Shown here piece by piece: positions 1-11,590 of a stretch of 64,000 nt of DNA. The notes below the pieces were generated by a model. That model worked only from the letters and a program-made list of their open reading frames with translations, was not told the origin of the DNA and ran no database searches. The DNA lies in assembly GCA_003254925.1 (NCBI GenBank), contig QANZ01002974.1:115668-179667 (forward strand), written 5' to 3'. The translations under genes and the position numbers were made by a program. The first letter of the stretch is position 1. Each line of letters opens with the position of its first letter. This DNA is from Chamaecrista fasciculata. Lineage: Eukaryota > Streptophyta > Magnoliopsida > Fabales > Fabaceae.

Positions 1-305
1 CTAGCTTTTGAGGTGTGGTTCTCCCAAGGACTTATACTAATACTCATATCAATTGGTGCTTTCATTGAGAGCCGATCGATACGGAGGGAGCAACCTATAG
101 GCTGTATTAAGGTACGTACGATACGTTGTGCCGAATACTGAAAGTTGTATGACGTCGGCTTTCGAAGGGATATGTAATATGTAATGATACGAGTCCCACA
201 TCGAGTAGTTAACCGAAGGTAAAACACTATATAAGACCTTGGGCTCTCCAACCTCAACAATTAACTTTTGAGGTGTGGTTCTCCCAAAGATTTATACTCG
301 TATCA
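1..305 (+). repeat. LTR-like retrotransposon edge with repeated segment
   Basis: A segment beginning CTTTTGAGGTGTGGTTCTCC occurs twice, at about 5 and 266. The second copy is preceded by a TATATAAG box near 231 and by GAGTCCCACATCGAG near 189, an arrangement common in plant LTRs. The first copy is followed by TGGTGCTTTCATTGAGAG at about 54, which resembles the start of a retroelement internal region. I infer that the window opens inside the end of an LTR and that a partial second LTR copy follows. No coding domain was found, so the family is unknown. Confidence 0.4.
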
Positions 306-1220
306 CACGACTCACCTTGTCAAGAGAATAAAATTCAAAAAGATTCCCATGGCACTTAATGTTCCTCAAGATGAAAAGTTAAAAATCTTTAAAACTAGTA
401 GCAATAATGTAACTGTCCATTTCAACAGGATAGGAAAAATGGATGTTTTTAGTTGCAGCACCAATGATATAGGGTCTCTAATAACACAGCTAAAACCTAC
501 AAAATCATGAGATAATTAAAGCAGCATCAACATTCAACGTATCTTAGAAGAAGTACCATCAAGCCTTCGAGGACAAATCAAGTTGAGAAATAAAACTTGT
601 GGTGCTATTATATTCCACAATTGAATTTCATCAGTAACAGCTAAAGGTGGATTGGGCACTCTCACACTTAATTTGTAAAACCATTCTAAGAAAGAGATGC
701 TACCGTGATGTTTCATGAATAAAAGGCAGCCCAGAAAGATTCCAAAAAGTAAAGCATGGGTTTACAATGGAAAAGCACAAAGCAAGTCTAGTAGCTAGAA
801 TGATACTTCTACAAGCACGCCAAAGGAAGGATCTGAAATTAGGTATATTCTAGGGTTGGTCCATATGAATAGTTGGGCCAGGTTGTTTCAAATTTTGGGC
901 CCAATATAATAGAGATTCATATCAAACGAATGCCCCAAAGTCTAACAAAAACAAAAGAACATAGCCCCAAAGAAACATGGGCTCCTTGTGGCCTTGAATG
1001 GAATATTTCTCGAGTCTCCTCCCTCACCCAAAGGAAATATGATATTTTTTTAATTTAAAATAAAGTCTATATAATCTATTAAAATTTCATTTTGGTCTCT
1101 CATATATTGTTTTCTTTCAGTTTAATCCCTCAAGATTTAGTGACAAAATACATAGATATATGAGGCCTATATTTTTCTTCATATTTCTTTGTATCTCTTA
1201 TACTTAAGTCCAAACTTAAT
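306..1220. other. Intergenic DNA, no supported gene
   Basis: Only short open frames occur, with no recognisable domain or splice structure. I see nothing specific here. Confidence 0.5.
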
Positions 1221-1224
1221 TATG

Positions 1225-1625
1225 AATCAATAAAGGCCTGTTTGGGAGCAATTGCATTTCAATCCAAGCTCATCCAAGTGATTGAGATGAGATGATGTTG
1301 TAATGGGATGAGATGAGATGATATATTGGTGTTTGGGTGATTTTAGAGAAAATGATGTTAAATGGGGTGTGAAATTATATAAAAGGGTATGTAATGATTG
1401 TGGTTAAGTGAAATAGGTTGTTGGATTTATTTATTTTGTATAGGGGTATAAATGGTAAGAAATAATGAAATGAGATTGAGATATTGAGATGAGATGATAG
1501 ATGTTTGGTAGTGGGTTGGATGAGATGATGTTGAGATTAGATGCTCTTGGAAAGCGTGAGAATGAGATATTTTTGGATGAAGGGTTTAGGGTCCATCTCA
1601 TTGGATGAGATGATGGACCAAAATG
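1225..1625. repeat. Decayed element rich in GAGATGAGATGATG motifs
   Basis: The stretch opens with GGCCTGTTTGGGAGC, a start typical of non-autonomous hAT-like elements in plants. It contains many copies of GATGAGATGATG and the reverse form CATCTCATTGG near its right end. Exact ends and a target duplication could not be fixed, so the class is tentative. Confidence 0.4.
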
Positions 1626-3811
1626 AAAATAAAATTAAAATTATTTTAAGATTACAATTTGGTCCATAAATTTGAATCGGTCTAATTAATCGATCCCTAA
1701 CATGTGTAAATGATAACTCGAGGACCATAAAAAATCTCAGCCATCAATAATCGAGTCTATTTATGAAATTCAGCGACAAAAAAATAATAAATAATAGTTT
1801 GGGGACTACAATGCAAATAACATGAAAATTATTGTAAACATACAATTTGGTCCAAAACTTTGTATCGATCCAATGAATCGGTCCATAACTAATCTCATAG
1901 TTTGATAAACAAAATAAGATCAGAAATAGTTTTATTACTGAAACGAAAGTAATCTCATAGTTTAAGGATCAGACTAGCAACAATACGAACAAATGGGAAG
2001 ATAAAAAATTATTTTAACTCATTTTGATTTTTACACAAAACTTCATAAAATATACTGAAAAAAAGTATGGATTGAATTGTGTAATAGTAAGAAAACATAT
2101 AGGAATGTTGCAGTTTGGACTAAAAAATATAACAAATATTTTGCAGACCATAATGCAACTCATCTCATAATTTGAGTAAAAAATCTAACAATAAATAGTT
2201 TTATGACCGAAACAAATAGAAGAACATTGAGACAATAAAAAACAAAACAACATTGCAATTTTTTTGCTACCCATGATTCGAACAAAAAAAAGATAACTGA
2301 CATGTGGAAACTTGTGTATTTTTCCAACCAAAAAATAACCGTTATTTCTAATTGCATAGTTTGAGGAAAAGAAACTAAAAAAAAAATACACAAGTTTCCA
2401 CAAAAATAATAGTTTGAGAACCAAAATGAAACTAATTGTATAGTTTGAGGAAAAGAAACTAAACAAAAAGTAGTTTTAGGAGCCAAGGAAACTGAACTCA
2501 TAATTTGAGGATCAAAATGCTTATAAAAGTGAAGAGAATATTGTAACGAGAATAGAAGAAGATTGTAACTTAAAAAATAATTTAAGGATTCAATTGTATA
2601 TTTTACTCAAAACAAATAGAAGAATATTGAGATTTAAAAAATAACAACATTGCAAATGAAAAAAATAATTTTTATTTAATTAAGTTAATATAAATATATA
2701 TATATATATAATACAATATATAACATTTCTATATATATATATTTGAGAATTGAGAAAATAAGAGAGAGTGAGAGAGATATAATATATAATATATAAATAT
2801 AATAATATATTTCTATATATATATATTTGAGAGAGATGTGTGAAGGAGAGGGAGAGGTGTAAGTCAAAAAGAGAAAAAAATTAATAAAAAATGATAGATA
2901 GAGAAAGAAAATTATAAGTGTAATAAATGAGAGTATATAAAATTATNAAAAAAAACAAACAAACAAAAACAACAACATCCCAATACTCAACTTTATTGGC
3001 GTGTCTCATTTCCTACTATCCTTACACACACATTTAAACATTCTCTAATTGTAATTCTAATTTCTAGATCACACTTTTATATTTTATTGTTAACATTTTT
3101 ATTTTTAAAAAATTCCCTTTATAACTGTTTTTTTCTTGCCTGAATTCCCTTTATACAGTTACCATTTCCTCATGACTTTGAAACTTCTTCTTACTTCTTA
3201 CAGTCTCTAACACCAACAGAGACGATTGAAAGTTGAGAATTTTTTTTTGTTTGAATTTGTCACGTTTTAGTTTTTTCTCATTGAAAATTTGAAACATGAT
3301 CTATGTTTTCTTCATAATAGAGACTATTGAAACATGACATCATGACCTGTTCTTATTTACTATTTATTCATTTCTCTTCGTTACTTTTACTGTTTGAAAT
3401 TTCTGGAGAAACAAAAATGTAGACGTTAACTCTATACTTGTTCAGGCCAAAAAAAAAAAAACTCTATACTTGTTCTTAGGTCTGAAAATAATTTGACAAC
3501 TTCTTATCTACCCTTTTTTGTTTTTGCCTGAAACTTCTTATCTACCTTATTTATGTCTCTTGCATCAGGAAAAAAAATCATTGGACATCTGGACCACAAC
3601 ATGTTATCAACAAAGTAACTTGAAGAGGTATGCAATTATGCATATCCTTAACAGTCTAAGATAACGGAAACATATCTATATGTACAAGTCGTTCTAGAAA
3701 CAAATATAGAAAAAAGATATTATTCTTCTTCTTTTTTTCTTGTTTTGAAAAAAGATAAGTGTGGTATTTTGACCTAAGATTTGGAAGGAGGGTACATGAT
3801 ATTTATTTTTA
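1626..3811. other. AT-rich intergenic DNA with degenerate repeats and TA/GA microsatellites
   Basis: Between 2320 and 2470 the motif AGTTTGAGGAAAAGAAACTA occurs twice, and ACACAAGTTTCCAC appears in both orientations, which suggests a decayed foldback element. TA-rich and GA-rich simple sequence occupies about 2690–2950, with an N at 2947. A direct repeat of AACTCTATACTTGTTC flanks a poly-A run near 3430–3475. No gene is visible. Confidence 0.5.
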
Positions 3812-4200
3812 GGGTAAATTGCACTTTAGTATCCTGTTTTATGGACCAATTTCACTTTGGTACCTCGTTCTTTCAAAAGTGACACTTTGGTCTCATGTTC
3901 TTTCAAAAATGACATTTTGGTACCCTGTTCTTTCAAAAGTGACATTTTGGTACCCTATTCTTTGAACCATTTACACTTTAGTATCTTAAAAAAGATAGAA
4001 TAGGGTAACAAATAGTGAAAGAACAGGGTATCAAAGTGAAATTGGTTCAAAAAACAGGGTGTCAAAATGTCACTTTTGAAAGAACTGGATACCAAAATGA
4101 CATTTTTGAAAGAACATGATACCAAAGTGTCACTTTTGAAAAAACAAGATATTAAAATGAAATTGATCCATAGAATAAAATACCAAAGTAGAATTTACCC
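3812..4200. mobile_element. Mutator-type MITE of the GGTACCAAAGTG family, diverged
   Basis: The foldback starts GGGTAAATTGCACTTTAG and ends with the inverted form GTAGAATTTACCC. Both arms carry serial copies of a module like CATTTTGGTACCCTGTTC, facing inward. The flanking 9-mers TTATTTTTA and TTATTAATA match at 7 of 9 positions, consistent with an aged Mutator-type target duplication. It is an older relative of the elements at 10358 and 59827. Confidence 0.7.
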
Positions 4201-5231
4201 TTATTAATAATATTGTTCTCACATTGTCTACAAAAGAAGGAAATGGATCATCTGCTGTATAATTGTGGTGCTGTCCATGCTGTCTGTGTTAATTTCAGCT
4301 TTCAAAAACTTATGTGTTTTGGGTTGAAACAATATGAGCCATTAGATGAAAAATTAACAATGTAGATTTGATGAAGAGCGTACCATAGCAGATGATCTAT
4401 TCCGATAGAAGAAGGCAATGCAATGTGTCCAAAGGAACACATGGGTTTGCATAAGAGAAAGGGTCCCATTTGGATTTCAAAATCTGGTGATTATGACACT
4501 TAACGCTCTCATGACCATTCACTCATCTCAGTATTGATTACTCACCACCCGATTCGGTGCTAATTCTTAATCAAATTCCTATTCTTACCTTCTCATCAGT
4601 GGATCCTTTTCTCATTTTCTTTTAATTTCTTTGCAGATATTCTAGACCCACTTTTTAATTTATTAATCCTTTTACGGATACAACATTTCAATTAATAAAT
4701 GAGTTAGGTTCAATTTTTTAAAAAAAAAAAAAAACTCAAACAACAGCAACAGTAACTTAACTTGTAGATTAGATGCTAAATGAGTCAATCAGCGAGTAAA
4801 GTGAATTTATTTCTTTGATTACATCTTTTAAATCTCCAATTGGACAATTACTTAATTAATTATTTTAACTTTATTATCTATTGTTTATGCTATACTATAT
4901 TTTTTATAGATTTTCTTATATTTTACATCAATTTTTAATTAAATAGAAATTTAACACTTATTTTATTGGTAATCAAAATCACATTATTGAATCATGACAA
5001 AATTTGATCTAATAATACTTAACATTAAAAACAAAAATATAAATATATAAATTTATTCAGTAACAATTAACATTAATGGTTAAGAGACAAAATTCTATTA
5101 TTTGTCTACAAGTTTGATTACAAATAAAATAAAAATATAAGAACTTAATTACAAAAATAAAAATCATAAAAACCCAATTGAAAATTGATATAAAATATAA
5201 AAACACATACTAATTAACCCTTTATAATAAA
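4201..5231. other. AT-rich intergenic DNA
   Basis: No coding signal, structured RNA or clear repeat boundary was found here. Confidence 0.5.
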
Positions 5232-5233
5232 GG

Positions 5234-6131
5234 GTCAGTTCGTTTGCGCTTATAATAAAATCTGCTCTGATTATAATCAGAGTATAATTATAATCAAAGT
5301 TGATTATTTGTGTACTAGTGTTTGGATGAAAGTTGATTATTTGGTGTGAAATTATTGAAATGGGTATGTAATGATTGTGGTTGGTAGATAGAAGGGTAAG
5401 AAAATTGATAAATTGTATAGGGGTAGAAATGGAAGAAAAAGTTGGAAAAAGTAAGATGTGATTTGACTAATAATCAAAGTCCGTTTGGATGTGATTGTTG
5501 TTTTTAAAAAAATCAGATTTTGTCACTGTTTGCCTTGGGAATCGTGAAAATATGATTATAATCATTGGCAACTTGTGAAGTGTTTATTTTGTTTGGTCGA
5601 CCATTCTATTTTTGCCTCCGAAATGGTGGACCAAAAGGACTAAAGTGTAGTAATCAGGCCCCGACATTCGGTGGACTATCAAAAAAATGGTCCACCGTTT
5701 GGCACAAGATGAGAAAGAATGTAAAAAAGCACTCCGGACCCGAAAAAAATTTCAATGTGGCTCATTTCAGGTATTCGGTCGACCATTTTTTGCATCGGTG
5801 GACCGAACGTCGAGCCTGATAGCATTCTCAAGTTGAAATTCGGTCGACCGAACGTCGGGCCTGATATCATTCTCAGATCGATATTCGGTCCACCGTTGAC
5901 AGAATTGGTCGACTATTTCAGGTAAATTACTATTTTAGCCTTGTGATGTGTGATTTAATGTATTAGAGTATAGGTAATTATAAGTATATATATAAGGGTA
6001 TAAATGTAATTGGGTGTGTTTGATTATAAAAAAATCAAAATTATAATTTGATTAAAAAATAAACGCAAACGAACATGCTTATTACAATTATAATCAAAGT
6101 AGATTATAATCAGAGCACAAACGAACTGGAC
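5234..6131. mobile_element. Foldback DNA element with a GGTCGACC/GGTGGACC-rich core
   Basis: The left end (CAGTTCGTTTGCGCTTATAA) and the right end (GAGCACAAACGAACTG) are inverted copies. Subterminal ATTATAATCAGAG-type sequence is also inverted between the arms. The core at about 5595–5920 is more GC-rich and carries many GGTCGACC or GGTGGACC palindrome-like motifs. A target duplication could not be settled, so the superfamily is open (hAT or Mutator). Open frames inside it show no known domain. Confidence 0.55.
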
Positions 6132-6962
6132 ATAGTATTATTAAATGCAAAAAACTTAGTTTTTTTAACTCATAAAAACTAATAAAATAACAAATAAAAA
6201 AAGTAATTACATGTCAAATGTCCTAAAAGATTTTGAAAAAGAAAAACAATAAATTAAGTTGAGTAAATCAATCTGACTCACCACTAAATAGAATTGACAA
6301 TTTTCTAACGGACTAAAATATTCAACTCACATAGTCACATAGATCAACTGACACACCTAACTAGCAAGTAGCAACCGCGATGAATTTGACACTTAAGAAT
6401 AATGAAGAAAGCCGTGCTTGAAAGGTTATGATGGGCCTGCTTTCGCATTGTCCCCTTAGTGGAACAAATAACTTATAGCTAATGCATTGAAATGGCACTC
6501 AGATTTCAAGGTTTCTCGAGTTAGTGAAACTTCCTAAAAGGGAATACACTTCAAATGCCATATTTTGCTCTCAAATGGTTTGGTTTTGAATTTGGGTTGG
6601 TGGAGAGACGGAGTAGAATATACATTCGTAAGGGAAGGTGAAAGGAGACCCACTTCTCAGGTTAGCAATATATTTAATGAAGCAATAGAATGAAAAAAGA
6701 TAGAGGTGGAAACTTCCCCAACGATGATGATGATGATCCAGTCGCAAGAGTTACATATATTTACATAACTAGGCTACCAAAAAGCAAGAGCCTTTGTAAC
6801 TACTAAACTGATACTCATACTAACCTACATCTCACTCAGTACAAACCACATACTAATATGTTACATGGTAGGGAAGAGGGTATGTTTATACGGTACCATT
6901 CATTATCTTTGTTAGCATAACCTAACTTACAAATATTATGATCTTTCATTTCAATCCCCTTC

Positions 6963-9696
6963 TCATTTGCACACGGTCTTCAGCCTCTTTGCAGCTTGAA
7001 CAAATCCCACAATCACCTGCAACTCGTCCATTTGCTGCACAAATACAACAAAATAATTCATGATTTCGGGTAAAATGGTTCCTACTCGTGCATCAAAATC
7101 TCATAGGACTTGAGCATATACACTGGGATTAACATTAGAATAGTACAGTGGATTTCATAAATTTCCTTGCCGTCAAAGAAATAATCAATTCACCAGGAAG
7201 TATGAAACATATAAGTGATAACTATGAGGGCCGGGACAAGAATGCAGTTAATAATTTCTTGGTACCTGAGACATGAAATGCCTCTGAACAACATCTACTA
7301 ACTGCTCTTTTGATGGGTTTGGAACGGCATCGACCTTCAAGTCCATTTTAGATGGCTTGTCAGGACAATAGAAACACCAAAATAAGAAGGCGAAAAATAA
7401 AGGTCCATGAACTTACGAGATTAAAGTGTCGCCAATATCTCCACAATGCAGCCATCTCCAGTTTGCTCAAGTCAACCTTCTGCATAATGATTTAAAATTT
7501 ACATTAATAGTTGAAGTAACATCAAAACCAATACTTTCAAATTACCAAGTGACTGTCATTGCATAGTAAAGTAACGGTAAAGTTGTAATACCGTGGACCG
7601 TTGAGGTGTAGAGATGGAGCCCTTGGACTGGGAATCGCCAGAGAGGGACCTGCTGATAGTCTTGTGAGATGATCCGAATGATCTCTGCATTCTGTGCCTC
7701 GACTTTTGGGACTTTTGAGTGTCATCAGATGCTGAGAAATTAAAGATAACACAAAGAAAATCAGAAATAGTGGTGGGGTCAATAAAAAAAATAAAGACAA
7801 AAGACACTAGAGCTTTTAGAATAGTAAAAGCAAAAGGTGAAGAGAATGGATCCAATGCGCCAATCTATACCACTTTCTAAATTCTAAACCCAGGGACATG
7901 GAAGCCAAAGAAAATAGTTAACTAAAATATCATAGTCGCCAAAGAGAAAATGACACTTTGATTGAAATAAAATGTAGCACATTATGCTATCTTAGTTCAA
8001 ATTTAAGAGAAACGGCCTTAACATGTCACATCTCTTAACACCAGTTAACATGCAATAGACCACCGGAAGTAGTAAGATTCTTCTCAACCAACAACCATCA
8101 AATTAACTTTCAAAACACTTCTGAGAAAGAAATTCAAAAGACATAGAAAAGTTAGGAAACCTATACATCAAACTCACCCATATCCGATCCATTCCACTGC
8201 ATATTTTCAAATTCAATGTCATCATCTTCCTCATTACCAGTGGGTGGTTCAAGCACACTAAGAGCATTCCTTTGTAGCTTTACCTCAATACCATTTGTCA
8301 GAACCTGCAATTTTGACCCCACGAACAATATTAGAAAATCATCTAAACTACAAAAATTGCTTCTTGAAATAAAATGAATGGCTGGATGATAGGAGAACTG
8401 TGCATTATGGGGGATAAATTCCTTTCTCTCTCCAAACACTTCGTTTAAGCAACTGAGCAATGCTGCCGCTGCCAACTTATTTGTAGAAAAGATAAGTGAA
8501 TGAACACAGAGACAGAAAGGGGGAATCGGTGGAGCATGATCGAGAAGAAAAAACAAAATAGGCTTATTAAAATGATATCTTAAGGTGAAATCAGTGAAGA
8601 GATAACCAAAATATTATCTTCTCACCATCAAGAGGAAATATGAATTTAGCTTGCAAAGTATAATTTGTTTGTGTTTTTCAGAATATGTAGTCAGGATATA
8701 GGATAAGCCATAAAGTGATTTCTGAGCAAACCAGGCTCACCCAGTGTACGAGGAATGAAACAGTAAATATTTATTCCATACTTTTTACCAAAGAAGGCAT
8801 TCAAAACATGCATGTCATAAGCAGGTAGTAATTTGATAGCAAAACCCACCGTCAGCCTAAGAAAGATCCTCGAGCAGAGATTAACACCCACTTAAAAAGC
8901 AATTCCAAAATATGAACTCACCATTACAATTAAGTAATCAAAACATAGCTGTTTTACCTACTTCGATAACTAAGAGAACGAAAATGGAAAAATAAGCAAT
9001 TGATGGTTATGGAGCACCCACTATAACACCAGATCCATATATAATCTCGAACATGCAATGAACACCCAAAAGTAATGATCCAAAATTGGGACTCGAAAAA
9101 TAAATAGGCCAGTAAAATCAATTCAAATTACAAAAACAAATACCCAAGACTCGAAAATCTATTATTAAAAGATGTCTATAGAGTGATTAAGACGATAATT
9201 TCTGCGATAAGGGTTCAAAACCTTGTGTTTGAGTTCAAAATTAAAGTATCAAAGAACAATAGAGGCGCTTCGAAGGGATAAATTTGTCCAAGCAAATGAA
9301 AAGGTTAGAGTGATAACGAAACAGCAATACAATAAAAATATAAATAATTCACTGACATTGCTGTCGGGATTTAATAATTATGGGGCAAAAAAAAAAATAA
9401 ACGACATTGCAAAAACAAAAATCAGTCTCCGGCAATCAATCGCAAAAACTCGAAGCCATTTTCACGGTGAATCAAAAATTGGTGAATGAAATTACCAGCC
9501 AATGCCAGCCGCCTAGCCCGACGGCTTTCTTAACGACACCTCGGAGACCCACGAGAACCGATTTGGTACGGTTATTTCCAGTGACGACGACTTTGGTATG
9601 ACGAGGAAGCACAGAGAGCTCCTCTTCGCTACTATCTCCACAGCTCTGCAAGTGCGAGAAAGCACCATTGACGGAACTCTCCATTGCTTCAAGCAT
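6963..9696 (-). CDS. AFR2: SAP30-like histone deacetylase complex subunit (AFR1/AFR2 type)
   Basis: Likely a Sin3–HDAC co-repressor subunit of the nucleus. In Arabidopsis the AFR1/AFR2 pair links Sin3-type complexes to flowering-gene chromatin (family knowledge). Six exons read on the minus strand: 9496–9696, 8178–8304, 7592–7731, 7417–7479, 7266–7334 and 6963–7034. All junctions are GT–AG and the phases agree, giving 223 residues. The N-terminal part contains SEEELSVLPRHTKVVVTG and GGWHWLV, an acidic EEDDDIEFEN stretch follows, and a Ser/Arg-rich linker precedes the C-terminal SAP30/Sin3-binding domain (residues 157–223). That domain begins KVDLSKLEMAALWRYWRHF and ends ...RLKTVCK. The first Met (MLEAMESS) was chosen; a second at residue 5 is possible. 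Homology with Arabidopsis AT1G19330/AT1G75060 is from memory. The gene is well supported; which of the two Arabidopsis paralogues it matches better is undecided. Confidence 0.92.
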
Positions 9697-10348
9697 TTTG
9701 ATTTTTGGGTTTCAACTGAGGGAATTTTGCCAGTGGAAAAACCAAGCGACAGCTCCAAAATTAGTAATCGAAATTGCACACAACCGGAAGATCATGCGTC
9801 GGTGATGAAGGAAATGGGAGTTTCAGGAGCAAAAGAGAATGGATTAGAGGAGAAAATTGGGAAATTCTGTTGAGAGAAAAAACACAGAGGGATGGAGGAG
9901 AGAGAAAGAAGCGTTTTTTTTTTTTGGGTTTCTGGTTTTGTGAGTAAGAAAGAGACAGAGAGAGAGTGACTGGTATTGTTTATTGGTGTGTAGGTATGAA
10001 TCCCGACGAGAGAGAATGGACAAATAGGAAGGTGCCACGTAAGAGGGAGTATTTAATCATGGGGTGTGTGGAGAGCTTATGTTACGGCATGAAGGGCATG
10101 AGGAGGCAATACCACGCGCCACCCACTTTGCTTTTTTTTTTTTTTACCGTTCACTTCGTTGACCTGTTGACTATGCGTTAAAGCAAAGCCAAACTATGAA
10201 ACTACCTTGCGAGACCCGAGCGGACCTTATCCATCAAATGACCTAATTGCCCTTATTTACCATCTTGTATTGTCAAAATTTTAATTCAAGTTATAATATA
10301 GAAATTTATCATCATGTTGTCGTTGTTGTTTGTTATATAGAAATTTAT
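9697..10348. promoter_or_regulatory. 5' flank of the SAP30-like gene
   Basis: This stretch holds the probable 5' leader and promoter, read leftward. Pyrimidine-rich tracts on the gene's strand (GAGAGA on the plus strand near 9890–9965) are typical of plant 5' leaders. Poly-T runs lie near 9916 and 10130. No TATA box was assigned and no separate gene is seen. Confidence 0.4.
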
Positions 10349-10357
10349 TAATTTTTA

Positions 10358-10787
10358 GGGTAAATTACACTTTGGTACCCTGTGGTTTGACCCTATTTCA
10401 CTTTGGTACCATGTGGTTTGAAACTTGACACTTTGGTACCCTGTGGTATTCTCCATTAACACTTTGGTACCCTTTGGAGCTATTTTGTAATTTTAACCAT
10501 AATAAATTTTACAAAAATTACATATTGACCCCAAAAAAATTTAAAATTTTTCATTTTAGTCCCTATATAATATGTATCCAGGGACCTATTTATAATTTTT
10601 TGAAAATTTTTTGGGGTCAATATGTAATTTTTGCAAAATTTGTTATGGTTATAATTACAAAATAGCTCTAAAGGGTACCAAAGTGTTAATGGAAAATACC
10701 ATAGGGTACCAAAGTGTCAAGTTTCAAACCACAGGGTACCAAAGTGAAATAGGGTCAAACCACAGGGTACCAAAGTGTAATTTACCC
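10358..10787. mobile_element. Mutator-type MITE, GGTACCAAAGTG family (430 bp)
   Basis: This near-palindromic element runs from GGGTAAATTACACTTTGG to its inverted copy. It is flanked by a perfect 9-bp target duplication, TAATTTTTA, at 10349–10357 and 10788–10796. Each arm has four serial units of about 30–32 bp built on CACTTTGGTACCCTGTGG. Only an ~80-bp centre is asymmetric and fixes the orientation. It is nearly identical to the copy at 59827, which is inserted the other way round. It has no coding capacity, so mobility must have come from a Mutator-type transposase elsewhere (inference from the 9-bp duplication). Confidence 0.9.
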
Positions 10788-10800
10788 TAATTTTTATATT

Positions 10801-11590
10801 GAGTAAACTAACTTTCCGGTCCCTAAATTTTGGACACGGTGACAGATAGGTCCCTGAATTTTACGCATTATACTAGTCAGTCCCCGAAATTTACAAACGC
10901 CTAACTAATTGATCCCTCTGTCATATTGGTGTTACAAAAAAGCTGACGTGGCCATAACGGACGCTGATGTGTCCCATTATGTTCTGACGTGTCCCGTTAT
11001 GACCACGTCAGATCCAGTTATATTCAAAAAAAAAAAATTTGTGCCACGTCAGATAAATAGCCACACATCAGCATTTTTAAAGTGCACTTTGCGGTCCCTG
11101 ACCCATTTTTATTCTATTATTCTCAATTTCCCCTCTATTTTTTATCATTTTCATTCATTTTAGTCCCAAATCCTCAAAATAAAATTGTAAAGTGTCCCAA
11201 AACTCTTCCAAACATTTCAATTTAGTCCTTAAAAATATTTAAAACCCTAAATTCTAAAACCTGAAACCCGAAACTCCAAACCCTAAACCATAATCCCTAA
11301 AAAAAAGGTTTGAGTTGAACAATTAGGTCCTTGACCCATTTTTATTCCATTATTCTCAATTCTCCCTCTTTTTCATCATCTTCATTCATTTTAGTCCCAA
11401 ATCCTCAAAATAAAATTGTAAAGTGTCCCAAAATCCTTCCAAACATTTCAATGTAGTCTTTAAAAATATTAAAAACCCTAAACCCCAAACTCTAACCACT
11501 AAACCCCTAAACCCTAAATTCCTAAAACTTAATTTTTTTTTAAAAATCTTCATCTTCATCTTCCCCATTTAACATAAATCCCTAATTTTT
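10801..11590 (+). mobile_element. One-armed remnant of the GAGTAAAATAACTT MULE family
   Basis: The sequence GAGTAAACTAACTTTCCGGT opens a stretch that follows the left arm of the Pack-MULE at 14525. It shares the CTAACTAATTGATCCCTC segment, the GACGTGGC-rich segment, and two tandem blocks starting near GACCCATTTTTATTC and containing CAAATCCTCAAAATAAAATT. No matching right arm or right terminus is found downstream. It starts 4 bp after the target duplication of the preceding MITE. It is probably a broken copy. Confidence 0.7.

Noticed and set aside
268-510. Possible 80-codon protein
   Set aside because: It overlaps LTR-like sequence and shows no recognisable motif.
1225-1625. Classification as a Mutator-type MITE
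   Set aside because: No matching ends or target duplication were found, so it was left as an unclassified repeat.
3812-4200. CRISPR-like array of ~30-bp repeats
   Set aside because: The repeats invert at the centre, spacers are not distinct, and this is a plant nuclear foldback element.
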